A stretch of DNA of 64,000 nucleotides from Bacillus cereus group sp. RP43 (lineage in GTDB: Bacteria > Bacillota > Bacilli > Bacillales > Bacillaceae_G): positions 3,782,001 to 3,846,000 of the forward strand of contig NZ_JARVHQ010000001.1 of assembly GCF_040459645.1 (NCBI RefSeq), in the 5' to 3' direction. Of the stretch, positions 8,696-17,574 are shown in pieces (within the stretch, counting starts at the first letter, position 1; every line of letters begins with the position of its first letter). Under the pieces are notes generated by a model. It made no database searches and was not told the DNA's origin. It saw only the letters and a program-made list of their open reading frames with translations. A program made the position numbers and the translations under genes.

Positions 8696-8724
8696 ATTAT
8701 AAATTATATTTTTATATTTGTAAA
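8696..8724 (-). promoter_or_regulatory. Sigma-A promoter of the Trp T-box transcript
   Basis: TTTACA (8724-8719), exactly 17-nt spacer, consensus TATAAT (8701-8696). It sits just beyond the sirC stop codon. Confidence 0.85.
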
Positions 8725-8738
8725 GCACAATTCACTCA

Positions 8739-9356
8739 CTATCCTATATAAATTCCCCTCTCTAATTCTTGTAAAAAAAGCTCTCTTTTTTGTTCACTTT
8801 GAACATATATCGACTTTAATACTTCTTGCAACAATATATTTTTTTGCCTTTTCTCTACTTGTAATTCTTTCACTTTTATTCTAACTTCATATAAAAAATC
8901 AAGATACGATTCATACTTCTCATCATATTTATTTGCGATATCATCACGAATTTTTTTTGCAAGTTTCGGACTTGCCCCTCCAGTAGAAACAGCTACATTA
9001 AGTAGTCCACGATGAATTGCCGCCGGAAAATGAACATTTCCACTTTCCGGATTCGTAATAACATTTACCAGTTGATTTACCGAGGCATCTTCAGCAATTT
9101 GTTCATTTAGTACCGAATCGCTAGTCGCTGCAACTACTAAAAAAGCATCTTTAATATCACTTTTCTCATACTCTCTTTGATACCAACGAATTTGCTTTTC
9201 TTCTACAAGTTTCACTAAATTCGCATCTAATTCTGTACTTATCACAACTATATCCGCACCTTGTTTTAGTAAAGGAATAATTTTAAACCCTGCTACTTTC
9301 CCTCCACCAATGACAACAACACGTTTCTCATCAACTCGCACTGTAAGTGGATACAT
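8739..9356 (-). CDS. sirC: Precorrin-2 dehydrogenase (siroheme synthesis)
   Basis: 205 residues. The Rossmann motif VVVIGGGKVAGFK at residues 13-25 binds NAD+, followed by the CysG-N/Met8-type region with NPESGNVHFPA and RGLLNVAVSTGGASPKLAKKIR. It oxidises precorrin-2 to sirohydrochlorin. Length fits SirC/YlnF rather than the bifunctional Met8p. It overlaps the end of sirB by 26 nt and is the last gene of the sulfate/siroheme operon, supplying the prosthetic group of the sulfite reductase encoded upstream. Confidence 0.93.
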   Translation of the reverse strand: MYPLTVRVDEKRVVVIGGGKVAGFKIIPLLKQGADIVVISTELDANLVKLVEEKQIRWYQREYEKSDIKDAFLVVAATSDSVLNEQIAEDASVNQLVNVITNPESGNVHFPAAIHRGLLNVAVSTGGASPKLAKKIRDDIANKYDEKYESYLDFLYEVRIKVKELQVEKRQKNILLQEVLKSIYVQSEQKRELFLQELERGIYIG

Positions 9357-10083
9357 ATTGATCTCCCTTCAATATTTCCTCTGTTTTCTGAATTAACATC
9401 TCTCGAAACGCTACATTCTTTCCTAAATATGGACTTATTTTTATCTCTTCCGATTCATATTGACGCACTTCTTTCTCAACATGTTTCATGAGTAAGCCTG
9501 TAAATAATAAGTAAGGTAACACAACAATGTTCCGTTCTTTTTGTTCTACAATTTCTTTCAACTTCTCATCAAACTTCGGCTCCGCGGCTGCTAAATAACA
9601 AACTTCCACCTCTTTAATGTTCTCTTCTTTTTGAAATAAAGAAGAAATCCACTTTATGTCTTGTAAAGTTTCCGGATCACTACTCCCTCTTGCAACGAGC
9701 AAAAGTGTTACTTTTTCTTCATAGTCTTTAATACCACTTCCGTTATATACCGCTTTTACAAGCACTTCTGATACACCAAATGGATTACCATACACTATTT
9801 TGATATCCGGATATTCCTCGTTTAACTTTCGTAATTCAAGCGGAATATCTTTCTTTACATGTCCTGCCGCTAATAAAAAAACAGGAATAGCGATAATCTC
9901 TGTAGCACCACGCTCCACACATTTACGAAATCCTTCTTCAATAGAAGGATTCGCTAGTTCTAAAAAACAAATTTCTTGAATATTTGCCTCTACATAGTTC
10001 ATACATGACGTAATAAACGCAACCGCTTCTTCTTTTGCTGCTTTCAAACGGCTTCCATGACATATATATATAACAGCCTTCAT
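9331..10083 (-). CDS. sirB: Sirohydrochlorin ferrochelatase (CbiX/SirB family)
   Basis: 250 residues with two tandem CbiX-type halves (about 1-115 and 120-240). The N-terminal ICHGSR carries the metal-ligand histidine. The second half has VARGSSDPET in the corresponding position and AGHVKKDIP / GLLMKHVEKEV repeat the helix seen in each half. It inserts Fe2+ into sirohydrochlorin to give siroheme. It lies 1 nt downstream of sumT and overlaps sirC, as in B. subtilis ylnDEF. Confidence 0.92.
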   Translation of the reverse strand: MKAVIYICHGSRLKAAKEEAVAFITSCMNYVEANIQEICFLELANPSIEEGFRKCVERGATEIIAIPVFLLAAGHVKKDIPLELRKLNEEYPDIKIVYGNPFGVSEVLVKAVYNGSGIKDYEEKVTLLLVARGSSDPETLQDIKWISSLFQKEENIKEVEVCYLAAAEPKFDEKLKEIVEQKERNIVVLPYLLFTGLLMKHVEKEVRQYESEEIKISPYLGKNVAFREMLIQKTEEILKGDQYVSTYSAS

Positions 10084-10084
10084 T

Positions 10085-10861
10085 TTACAATACTCCGCTT
10101 ACTTGATATGCAGTTTCCGTTTGTTTCTCAAACCAATGTATCTTTTCTCTAAAACGGACAACTTCTCCAATAACAATCATACTCGGATTTTTAATTTGTT
10201 CTTTTTTGGCTACATCTACAATTGTTCCTAACGTTGCTGTAACAGTACGCTGCATAGATGTCGTTCCCCACTCAATGATAGCAGCAGGTGTACTTTGATC
10301 TTTTCCATGTTTTATTAGTTGTTCACATATGTAAGGTAAATTACTAACCCCCATATAGACAGCTAATGTATCTACACCTTTCGCTAAACTTTCCCACTTC
10401 ACTTCCTCTTCAGCCCCTTCTTTCCGGTGCCCTGTCACAACAGCAAAACTTGCACTGGCATCGCGGTGCGTTACCGGAATTCCAGCGTAAGCAGGAGCAG
10501 CTATCCCAGCTGAAATACCAGGAATAATTTCAAATGGGATATTTTGCTTCGCTAACGCTTCAGCTTCTTCCCCACCTCTTCCAAATACAAATGGATCTCC
10601 GCCCTTAAGCCTCGTTACAACTTTTCCTTTTTTCGCATATTTAATAAGAAATGTGTTAATTGTCTCTTGCTTCATCGTGTGATAATTCGGGAGTTTCCCG
10701 CAATAAATTAAATCAGCTTCAGGCTTTGCATAAGAAAGTAACTCTTTATTCACAAGGCGGTCATACAAAATAACGTCCGCCTTCTCGATACATTTCAACC
10801 CTTTAACAGTAATTAAATCTGGATCACCAGGCCCCGCCCCAACGATATAAACCTTCCCCAT
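10085..10861 (-). CDS. sumT: Uroporphyrinogen-III C-methyltransferase
   Basis: 258 residues. Start taken at the second of two adjacent ATGs, the better fit to AGGAGAG. SUMT/CobA motifs are all present: VGAGPGDPDLITVKG at the N-terminus, RLKGGDPFVFGRGGEE around residue 85, and the SAM-binding GISAGIAAPAYAGIPVTHR. It makes precorrin-2 from uroporphyrinogen III with two SAM molecules. The first siroheme step in this operon; it uses SAM, fitting the S-box control. Confidence 0.95.
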   Translation of the reverse strand: MGKVYIVGAGPGDPDLITVKGLKCIEKADVILYDRLVNKELLSYAKPEADLIYCGKLPNYHTMKQETINTFLIKYAKKGKVVTRLKGGDPFVFGRGGEEAEALAKQNIPFEIIPGISAGIAAPAYAGIPVTHRDASASFAVVTGHRKEGAEEEVKWESLAKGVDTLAVYMGVSNLPYICEQLIKHGKDQSTPAAIIEWGTTSMQRTVTATLGTIVDVAKKEQIKNPSMIVIGEVVRFREKIHWFEKQTETAYQVSGVL

Positions 10862-10890
10862 CATCTCTCCTCATTTCTACTATAAAATGA

Positions 10891-10920
10891 AACTTCCACT
10901 CTTCATCACGAATGGAAGTT
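10891..10920 (-). terminator. Hairpin between the DUF3906 gene and sumT
   Basis: AACTTCCA / TGGAAGTT stem with a 14-nt loop, followed on the minus strand by TCATTTTAT. It may be a weak terminator or processing site that lowers expression of the siroheme genes relative to the genes before it. Confidence 0.35.
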
Positions 10921-10946
10921 ACTATTATTTCGTATTACACTGCCCC

Positions 10947-11147
10947 TTACTCATGAATAACGAATGCCGCGCCTTTTCGAATCTTCTTTTTTTCATATAA
11001 TGAGATTTCTTTCACTTCTGGTAGCGGTAAAAAGTATTTTTCAAGTTCTATCTCCGCAAGCTTAAATGCTTGCTCTTCACTTTGAGCAACAACGACTATT
11101 GGAACAACACTATTCACTAATACAGCTTCAAATCGATATAAATCCAT
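10947..11147 (-). CDS. DUF3906 family small protein
   Basis: 66 residues, MDLYRFEAVLVNSVVPIVVVAQSEEQA at the start, with alternating strand/helix pattern and a basic C-terminal region. I recognise it as DUF3906, a short family with no assigned function that in the B. cereus group lies between the sulfite reductase and sumT genes. It begins 10 nt after the reductase stop, so it is co-transcribed. A role as an assembly factor or small regulator of the reductase is a guess from position only. Confidence 0.75.
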   Translation of the reverse strand: MDLYRFEAVLVNSVVPIVVVAQSEEQAFKLAEIELEKYFLPLPEVKEISLYEKKKIRKGAAFVIHE

Positions 11148-11157
11148 ATTGTCCCTC

Positions 11158-12780
11158 CTAAGACGCTATTACTTCTTCTACTACTTGGTTTAGTACAATT
11201 TGTAATTCTTCCACTCCAACACGTCCGACGAAATCATAAAACGTTTCGGCTAGTAATTTATTCTTTTGGAAATAACTTAAAAAGGACACGAGAACATCCG
11301 GCAAATCTTCTCCATCTATTTTCCCTTTTAATTTTTCGTTATATGCTCCTCCGTCTAATAGCGTTCCGCCCACATATATTTCAAACGCCTCAACGATTCC
11401 CTTTTCCTTCGTTTTCAGTTTTATCCCTTGCAAACCAATATCAGCAATTTGACGTTGACCACAGGAGTTCGGGCATCCTACCATATGAATTCGAATCGGA
11501 ACATCAAGTGCAATTTGTGTATCTAAGTACTCTGCGATTTTGTGTAATCTTTCTTTCGTTTCTACTAACGCAAGATTGCAATACTCAATACCAGTACATG
11601 AAACCGCATGACCAATAAATGATTTCGGATTTGCAGAAATTACTTCAAACAACGGTTCACTTAATAATCCTGCAACATTTTCTGGCGGAACATTCGGAAT
11701 AATGAAGTTTTGTGAGTTACAAGTACGGATTTGTCCGTTTCCATATTTCTTTGCAATTCTTGCAATCTCAAACATTTCCTCTGCATGTAAACGTCCTACC
11801 GGCACATTAAAACCGACATATTTTAACCCCTCTTGTTTTTGATCCTGGGCGCCATAAAAGTATCCTGCATTCCAGCCTTTGAGAGCACTCTCCCCTTTAC
11901 TTTGCAATGGTCCTGTATACTCTATTAGTTTCTCTTTAAATTTCTCCGCGCCCCAGTCAGCAACAAGAAATTTCAAACGTGCTAAATGACGCTTTTCACG
12001 ATATCCAAAATCACGGAATATAGTAGCAATTGCAATCGATACTGCTTTCACTTCTTCTGGTAAAACGAATACATCTAATTCTTCCGCTAAGTACGGACGA
12101 GCTGATAAGCCTCCGCCTACTTTTATATGAAAACCAACTTTTTTCTCACCATCTATTTCTTTCGTAGCAGGTGTAAATGCCACACAGTTAATCTCTGCAT
12201 TTGCTGAATTATAAATGTTAGAACTAATAGACATTTTAAATTTACGTGGTAGATTAGAAAACTCTTCATTATGTTGGAAGTAATCGTATATTTCTTTAAC
12301 AATCGATGTTGTATCAAATAGTTCATTCGCATCAATTCCAGCAAGTGGATTACCTGTAATATTACGTGTAATATCACCGCATGCCCCTGCTGAAGATAAA
12401 CCAACTCTCGCTAATCTTTTAAAAATATCCGGAATTTGCCCAATTTCTAACCAATGAAACTGAATCGCCTGTCTTGTCGTAATATCTAACACATCACGCC
12501 CATAATCTTCAGCGATAGAAGCTAGCACCTCTGCCTGCGCATTTGTAATAATCCCAGAAGGAATATTGACACGCATCATAAAATAGCCCGCTTCTTTCGG
12601 TCGTTGCAAATACAATCCTGCCCATTTAAATGCGTCCCACTCTTCTTTCGGAATAGATTCGAATCCATTTTCTGCGTAGTATGGAATATCATTAAAGATT
12701 TCCAATCCATCTTTTTCTAATTTGTTTTTCTCAGTCTGATTTAATTTTTCATTATTAGCCCATACTTTTTCATAACTCAT
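11158..12780 (-). CDS. Siroheme [4Fe-4S] sulfite reductase, ferredoxin-dependent type
   Basis: 540 residues with the two-fold repeated nitrite/sulfite reductase architecture. Ligands for the [4Fe-4S]-siroheme centre are clear: C-TGIEY-C (C-x5-C) near residue 395 and C-PNS-C (C-x3-C) near 433. Siroheme contacts such as RQAIQFHW and GDITRNITG are present. Six-electron reduction of sulfite to sulfide. No cysJ-like flavoprotein subunit follows, so electrons probably come from ferredoxin or flavodoxin, unlike the CysJI enzyme of B. subtilis. A ferredoxin-nitrite reductase is the other reading, but the operon (sat, cysC, cysH) argues for sulfite. Confidence 0.9.
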   Translation of the reverse strand: MSYEKVWANNEKLNQTEKNKLEKDGLEIFNDIPYYAENGFESIPKEEWDAFKWAGLYLQRPKEAGYFMMRVNIPSGIITNAQAEVLASIAEDYGRDVLDITTRQAIQFHWLEIGQIPDIFKRLARVGLSSAGACGDITRNITGNPLAGIDANELFDTTSIVKEIYDYFQHNEEFSNLPRKFKMSISSNIYNSANAEINCVAFTPATKEIDGEKKVGFHIKVGGGLSARPYLAEELDVFVLPEEVKAVSIAIATIFRDFGYREKRHLARLKFLVADWGAEKFKEKLIEYTGPLQSKGESALKGWNAGYFYGAQDQKQEGLKYVGFNVPVGRLHAEEMFEIARIAKKYGNGQIRTCNSQNFIIPNVPPENVAGLLSEPLFEVISANPKSFIGHAVSCTGIEYCNLALVETKERLHKIAEYLDTQIALDVPIRIHMVGCPNSCGQRQIADIGLQGIKLKTKEKGIVEAFEIYVGGTLLDGGAYNEKLKGKIDGEDLPDVLVSFLSYFQKNKLLAETFYDFVGRVGVEELQIVLNQVVEEVIAS

Positions 12781-12791
12781 TTTTAATCCCC

Positions 12792-13385
12792 CTATATAAA
12801 ACTACGCTCTTGTAAGTATTTCACGATTTGTTCTGCACATTCTTCAATAGAATACTTGTGCGTTTCTACAATTAATTCCGCTTGTTCTGGTTCCTCATAC
12901 GGTGAATCAATTCCCGTAAACTCTTTAATATCACCTTTTCTCGCCTTTTTATAAAGTCCTTTCGGATCACGTTTCTCACACTCTTCAATCGGACACTTCA
13001 CAAAGACTTCAATAAACTCATCTGCCGCTAATAGATCTCTAACTTGTTTTCTGTCTACTCGAAATGGTGAAATAAACGCTGTAAGGACAACAGTTCCTTG
13101 ATCTACAAATAGCTTCGCCACTTCACCAATACGTCTTATATTTTCCATACGATCACTTTCAGAAAAACCTAAATCTTTATTTAAACCGTGGCGAATATTA
13201 TCCCCATCTAGCACATAATTTCCGATATTCTTTTCAAACAGTTTACGAGCAACCGCATTCGCTACTGTAGATTTACCCGAAGCTGATAAACCAGTAAACC
13301 AAACTACAAAACTGTGATGCCCATTTTTCACTCTTCTCTCATCTTTTGAAACAGAAGCTGTATGCCAAGTAATATTCGTATCCAT
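12792..13385 (-). CDS. cysC: Adenylylsulfate (APS) kinase
   Basis: 197 residues. Walker [10 protein letters not shown] at about residues 32-40, the APS-binding [10 protein letters not shown], and [24 protein letters not shown] are all typical of CysC. It phosphorylates APS to PAPS. The gene lies 12 nt after sat; a GGGAGAGA site precedes the ATG. Together with sat and cysH it forms the sulfate-activation part of the operon. Confidence 0.95.
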   Translation of the reverse strand: MDTNITWHTASVSKDERRVKNGHHSFVVWFTGLSASGKSTVANAVARKLFEKNIGNYVLDGDNIRHGLNKDLGFSESDRMENIRRIGEVAKLFVDQGTVVLTAFISPFRVDRKQVRDLLAADEFIEVFVKCPIEECEKRDPKGLYKKARKGDIKEFTGIDSPYEEPEQAELIVETHKYSIEECAEQIVKYLQERSFI

Positions 13386-13397
13386 CTCGTTCTCTCC

Positions 13398-14534
13398 CTA
13401 TTCTGTTACTACTTCTTTTTTCAAACCTTTTATCAGCACTTCCACTACTTCTTTACGACTAAATGTACTCGGCGGAATCTCACCATTTCTTAACATTTCT
13501 CGTACTTTCGTACCTGATAAGATGACACGGTCTTCTTTTCCATGCGGACACGTTTTCGTTGAAGCCATTGCTTCACATTTAGTGCAGTAGAAACTATGTT
13601 CAAAAAATAACGGCGTAATCCCTAACTCTTCTACTGTAAAATTCGTAAAGATTTCCTGCGCTTCATATGTTCCGTAATAGTCTCCTACCCCGGCATGATC
13701 ACGCCCTACAATAAAGTGGGTGCAACCAAAGTTCTTTCTTACTAGTGCATGAAATATCGCTTCCCTTGGTCCTGCGTAACGCATTGCTGCAGGAAATACG
13801 CCTAAAAAGACACGGTTTTTCGGATAATAGTTTTGAAGTAGTACTTCATAGCTTTCCATCCTTACATCAGCAGGAATATCATCTGACTTTGTTTCCCCAA
13901 CAAGTGGATTTAAAAAGAGACCGTCTACAATTTCAAGAGCAGACTTTTGAATATATTCATGAGCACGATGTACCGGGTTTCTCGTTTGAAATCCGACTAC
14001 TGTTTTCCAGCCACGTTTTTTAAATTCTTCTCTCGTTTCAATCGGATCTAAATGATAAGAAGGAAATTGCTTATTTTCAAAGCGTTTTGTAAGAATAATA
14101 GCTCCTCCAACGTAAACATTTGGTCGTTCATATAATTTCTTTACTCCTGGATGAGCTTCATTCGTCGTTTTATATACAAGTAACGCTTCTTTTTCTTTAT
14201 CAGGTACAAAAATATCTTCTATTTGAATAACACCATATACATTTCCGGCGTTGACAAGTTTTACTTCCTCTCCAGCCTGCAGTTTCTCTGCTACTTCTTC
14301 TGTTACCGGTAGTGTAATCGGTATACTCCATACGCTTCCATTTGCTAAACGAAGCGTTTCTACTACTGAATCATAATCTCTCTTCCCTAAAAATCCTGTA
14401 AGAGGGCTATATCCTCCTGTCGCCAAAAGTTCTAAATCACTAAGTGCAATTTTGTCTATCTCGATTTCCTTTACAATGTTCGATATGTCATATGTTTCAT
14501 CAATGCGGTTTACTAATTCATTTGTTGTACTCAT
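13398..14534 (-). CDS. sat: Sulfate adenylyltransferase (ATP sulfurylase)
   Basis: 378 residues, the single-polypeptide Sat type. The catalytic loop [12 protein letters not shown] carries the HxxH motif at about residue 195, [12 protein letters not shown] is the second ATP-binding segment, and the C-terminal CTKCEAMAS...CPHG forms a probable zinc site found in Bacillus-type enzymes. It converts sulfate and ATP to APS. Second gene after cysH, 39 nt downstream. Confidence 0.96.
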   Translation of the reverse strand: MSTTNELVNRIDETYDISNIVKEIEIDKIALSDLELLATGGYSPLTGFLGKRDYDSVVETLRLANGSVWSIPITLPVTEEVAEKLQAGEEVKLVNAGNVYGVIQIEDIFVPDKEKEALLVYKTTNEAHPGVKKLYERPNVYVGGAIILTKRFENKQFPSYHLDPIETREEFKKRGWKTVVGFQTRNPVHRAHEYIQKSALEIVDGLFLNPLVGETKSDDIPADVRMESYEVLLQNYYPKNRVFLGVFPAAMRYAGPREAIFHALVRKNFGCTHFIVGRDHAGVGDYYGTYEAQEIFTNFTVEELGITPLFFEHSFYCTKCEAMASTKTCPHGKEDRVILSGTKVREMLRNGEIPPSTFSRKEVVEVLIKGLKKEVVTE

Positions 14535-14573
14535 CTTCTTATATCCCTTCTTAGCTTTATTTCAAAATCTATC

Positions 14574-15278
14574 TCATTGAAAGTGAAGGCCACATTCCGT
14601 CTTCATTTTCCCAGCCCATCTTCCATCTCTTGAGTCGCCACCATCACCTACAGGTAATGTACATTTCTCACACCCAATACTCGGATAGCCAACATCATGC
14701 AATGGGTTATACGGCAAACTATGTTTATATACATATCGCCAAACTTCTTTCCAAGTCCAATGAATGAGCGGACAAACTTTAATAGATTGAAAACGACGAT
14801 CTTGATTTATAAACTGTGTATGCTTACGCGTTTCTGATTGTTCCCTTCTTAAGCCCGATATCCACGCTTTTTCCGCTGCTAATGATTTTTCTAACGGTAA
14901 AATTTTTCTAATACTACAGCAAAGATTCGGATTACTTTCCCATAACTTCTCTCCATGAAGCTTCGCTTGTTCATCAAGTGTAAGTTCTGGCAGTTTTTCT
15001 ATAATATTTAATGAAGGAAATCTCTCGCGTACCTTTTTAATTAATTCGTACGTTTCTTGAAAATGAACATTTGTATCTAAAAATACAACTTTAGCAGATG
15101 GATTTACTTGGTTTATAAGATGCAATAAAACCATTCCCTCCACCCCAAAGCTACATGCATATACAATTTCATCTTTATACTCTCTATAAGCCCAACTTAA
15201 TACTGATAGCGCGCCTTTCGTTTCATCTTCTTCAGAAAATGAAACACTATTTTCTTTCCACGTTTCGTACGTCAACAT
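14574..15278 (-). CDS. cysH: Phosphoadenylylsulfate/adenylylsulfate reductase
   Basis: 234 residues. Nucleotide-binding [12 protein letters not shown] near residue 42, [4Fe-4S] ligands CC-SIRK near residue 122 and GCEKCT near 205, and the C-terminal redox-active ECGLHFQ. The presence of the Fe-S cysteine pairs indicates the APS-reductase-like subfamily; the B. subtilis homologue accepts both APS and PAPS. Reduces to sulfite with thioredoxin. First enzyme gene of the operon, downstream of a conserved hairpin that separates it from yezD. Confidence 0.95.
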   Translation of the reverse strand: MLTYETWKENSVSFSEEDETKGALSVLSWAYREYKDEIVYACSFGVEGMVLLHLINQVNPSAKVVFLDTNVHFQETYELIKKVRERFPSLNIIEKLPELTLDEQAKLHGEKLWESNPNLCCSIRKILPLEKSLAAEKAWISGLRREQSETRKHTQFINQDRRFQSIKVCPLIHWTWKEVWRYVYKHSLPYNPLHDVGYPSIGCEKCTLPVGDGGDSRDGRWAGKMKTECGLHFQ

Positions 15279-15300
15279 GTTTTTTCCCCCTGTAAAAGCA

Positions 15301-15343
15301 AAAAGACGGCTTTAACCTATTAAAAATAGATTAAAACCGCCTC
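15301..15343 (-). terminator. Hairpin/attenuator between yezD and cysH
   Basis: On the minus strand GGCGGTTTTAATCTATT pairs with AATAGGTTAAAGCCGTC through 17 bp including three G-U wobbles, followed by T5. The wobbles make it stable only as minus-strand RNA. No room exists for a new promoter before cysH, so it should act as an internal (partial) terminator or processing site. Confidence 0.65.
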
Positions 15344-15365
15344 TAGTTTTTCTAGTCAGCGCTTT

Positions 15366-15509
15366 TCACTTTAAACGGACCTTTTCACTTTTCTCTAATT
15401 GAATCACTTTTCCATCTTGCACAACAATTGTAATTGAACCATATTTCATATCAGCAAGCATCGTTTGAATTTTTTCGGACACTTCATCAAAATGTTCCCG
15501 TACGCTCAC
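15366..15509 (-). CDS. yezD: YezD family (DUF2292) small protein
   Basis: 47 residues from a GTG at 15509 with AAGGGGG 8 nt upstream: SVREHFDEVSEKIQ..., then the DUF2292 core YGSITIVVQDGKVIQLEKSEK. An in-frame ATG at 15551 would add 14 residues, but it lies inside the riboswitch terminator stem and has no ribosome site, so I reject it. Function unknown; the family is regularly the first gene of S-box controlled sulfur operons in Bacillus. Confidence 0.85.
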   Translation of the reverse strand: MSVREHFDEVSEKIQTMLADMKYGSITIVVQDGKVIQLEKSEKVRLK

Positions 15510-15533
15510 GCAAACAGCCCCCTTTTTATTCAT

Positions 15534-15693
15534 AAAAAAAATCTTTCCCATTTCGAAAAGACTGTTCGGTAATATATTTTACCTTATCTTTCAAAATGGA
15601 TTCCATTTTGCTGGATTTAGCACCTTGCTTTCTATAAGCAGGTTGCCGAGCTTCGTAGGGCCAGTTCCCTCAGCTTCTCTTGATAAGCTTTGT
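15534..15693 (-). ncRNA. SAM-I (S-box) riboswitch of the yezD-cysH operon
   Basis: Aptamer on the minus strand from 15687 (CTTATCAAGAGAAGCTGAGG, ACTGGCCC, GCTCGGCAACC, GCTAAATCCAGC) to the P1 3' strand GATAAG at 15588-15583. The expression platform ends in a short stem, TCTTTTC / GGGAAAGA, followed by eight T at 15541-15534. Termination when SAM is bound would shut the whole sulfate operon. Confidence 0.94.
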
Positions 15694-15699
15694 ATTTGT

Positions 15700-15727
15700 A
15701 TTTTATCACAATTCTGATTTTTTTCAA
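15700..15727 (-). promoter_or_regulatory. Promoter of the sulfate assimilation operon
   Basis: TTGAAA (15727-15722), 16-nt spacer ending in TGA, TAAAAT (15705-15700); an extended -10 form immediately before the riboswitch. Confidence 0.75.
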
Positions 15728-15768
15728 TCCTAGTTTTCCGATATATTTAATTATTTTTCTTTTTTTAA

Positions 15769-15797
15769 AAGGAGTTGCCTTTACTAGACAACTCCTT
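15769..15797 (-). terminator. Terminator of lysA
   Basis: AAGGAGTTG / CAACTCCTT stem followed on the minus strand by TTAAAAAAAG-type sequence, 10 bp past the lysA stop. Confidence 0.7.
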
Positions 15798-15806
15798 CTT
15801 TCTCAT

Positions 15807-17123
15807 TCACACCAGCTCTTTAATACGTATGCGATCGTTCCCAATGATATTTTCATATGTTTCACGTTCTACGACAATTTGTGACGTCCCGCCTTTTGCA
15901 AAGACGACAGCTGGTCTACGAATACGATTATAATTATTAGCCATCGAGTACCCATATGCCCCCGTACAAGAAATTGCTAGTAAATCAGAAGAAGCAACTT
16001 GCGGTAAGTTAATATCCCAAATCAGCATATCTCCACTTTCACAGCATTTCCCAGCAATCGAAACGAGCTCCTCATTCTTATCATTCCCTCGATTCGCCAA
16101 CATCGCCTCATAACGGGCTCCGTATAGAGCTGGTCTTAAATTATCTGTCATTCCACCATCGACTGAAACATATTTCCGAATGCCAGGAATCTCTTTCACC
16201 GCTCCGACTGTATAAAGTGTTGTTCCAGCATCACCTACGATACTACGACCTGGTTCAATCCATATTTCTGGAAGCGGATATTCACATAATGTAAATTGTT
16301 CTCTTATCGTACTTGTTACAGCGTGCACATACGTTTCAAGTGTTAATGGTGCATCTGACTCCGTATAACGTATACCGAAACCTCCGCCCACATTTAATAC
16401 TTTCATCACATAATGTGTTCGCTCTCTCACTTCTTCTAAAAATTGGCGGAGTACTTCAATTGCTCGAACAAATCCAGCCGTTTCAAATATTTGTGATCCG
16501 ATGTGCGAGTGAATTCCTAGCACATTATAATTTGATTTTTGCAAGGCAAGCTCAATTGCTTGCATCGCTTGACCATTTGAAACACCAAACCCAAATTTCG
16601 AATCCTCTTGACCTGTTGTTATATATTCGTGTGTATGTGCCTCTACTCCAGGCGTTACACGGATTAATATGTTCACAAATTTCCCATGTTGCATTGCTAA
16701 ATCATGTAAGATTTCTAATTCTAAGAAATTATCTACTACAAAACAACCGATATTCGCCTGAAGAGCCATAATCATTTCTTCTTCTGTTTTATTATTTCCG
16801 TGAAAATGAATACGCGATGCCGGAAAACCAGCTTGGAGCGCAGTATATAATTCTCCTCCAGAAACAACGTCTAAAGACATATTCTCTTCACGAGCTACTC
16901 GGCACATCTCCATGCACAAGAACGCCTTGCTTGCATATGCTACTTGATAAGAGAAACCACTTTCTTTAAAAGCACGATGAAACGCGCGGCACTTTCCTCG
17001 AATAGACTCTTCATCGTATACATAAAGTGGTGTTCCGTATTGTTTTGCTAGCTGCGTCGTATCGCACCCACCAATTTCTAAGTGTCCTTGCCCATTGATT
17101 CGGCTTGTGCCGTGTAAATACAT
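15807..17123 (-). CDS. lysA: Diaminopimelate decarboxylase
   Basis: 438 residues from the ATG with GGGAGG 7 nt upstream (MYLHGTSRINGQGH); an in-frame extension of 11 codons has no ribosome site. PLP lysine in VAYASKAFLC (about residue 55), HSHIGSQ and GGGFGIRY for phosphate binding, and C-CESGD completing the active site across the dimer. Last step of lysine synthesis. The gene is monocistronic behind a lysine riboswitch and ends at its own terminator. Confidence 0.97.
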   Translation of the reverse strand: MYLHGTSRINGQGHLEIGGCDTTQLAKQYGTPLYVYDEESIRGKCRAFHRAFKESGFSYQVAYASKAFLCMEMCRVAREENMSLDVVSGGELYTALQAGFPASRIHFHGNNKTEEEMIMALQANIGCFVVDNFLELEILHDLAMQHGKFVNILIRVTPGVEAHTHEYITTGQEDSKFGFGVSNGQAMQAIELALQKSNYNVLGIHSHIGSQIFETAGFVRAIEVLRQFLEEVRERTHYVMKVLNVGGGFGIRYTESDAPLTLETYVHAVTSTIREQFTLCEYPLPEIWIEPGRSIVGDAGTTLYTVGAVKEIPGIRKYVSVDGGMTDNLRPALYGARYEAMLANRGNDKNEELVSIAGKCCESGDMLIWDINLPQVASSDLLAISCTGAYGYSMANNYNRIRRPAVVFAKGGTSQIVVERETYENIIGNDRIRIKELV

Positions 17124-17198
17124 TTGAATTCCTCCCTTATTTCCTCTAAAACTCATAACCCCAATCTTCTATTCATTGCAGCACGCTTTTAGATAGAC

Positions 17199-17500
17199 AA
17201 AAAACGCGCGGAACAATGTTCACACGCGTTTCTTATTAGGAAAAATATATATTGAAAAAATAAACGAGTTGTTATCTTCTCAAAATAAGAAACCGCATCA
17301 ACATCTCCAAATAGCTCTCCATAAAATAAATATTATGACAGTACTACATTTATTCAATGCAGTCCCAATATATGAATAAGATGGTTATTCTTATATTTCG
17401 GCAATAGTCCCTTTCAACCTATGATCACAGATTCCATTAAATCTCCCATAGCTTACTCTTTCCTATCGCGGCCTCTACCTTTGAGAGTAGATGAGGTAAG
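17199..17500 (-). ncRNA. Lysine riboswitch (L-box) upstream of lysA
   Basis: The minus strand shows the L-box core: CTCAAAGGTAGAGGCCGCG, GGAATCTGTGATCATAGG, GTTGAAAGGGACTATTGCCG, the TGCATTGAATAAATGTA helix and TGGAGAGCTATTTGGAGATG closing P1. A GC-rich terminator stem (AACGCG..GAAC / GTTC..GCGCGTT) with six T lies at 17230-17199. Lysine binding should cause termination. Confidence 0.95.
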
Positions 17501-17536
17501 TCTATTTAATTTTCAAACATCTAATTGTTGCTATTA

Positions 17537-17566
17537 ACAATACCAAAGGACCATTTTATTTGTCAA
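17537..17566 (-). promoter_or_regulatory. Promoter of the lysA leader
   Basis: TTGACA (17566-17561), 18-nt spacer ending in TGG, TATTGT (17542-17537): consensus -35 with an extended -10. Confidence 0.7.
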
Positions 17567-17574
17567 ACAATTTT

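Noticed and set aside
11343..11618. Frame antisense to the sulfite reductase gene
   Set aside because: No ribosome site; overlaps the Fe-S motif region of a clearly real gene.
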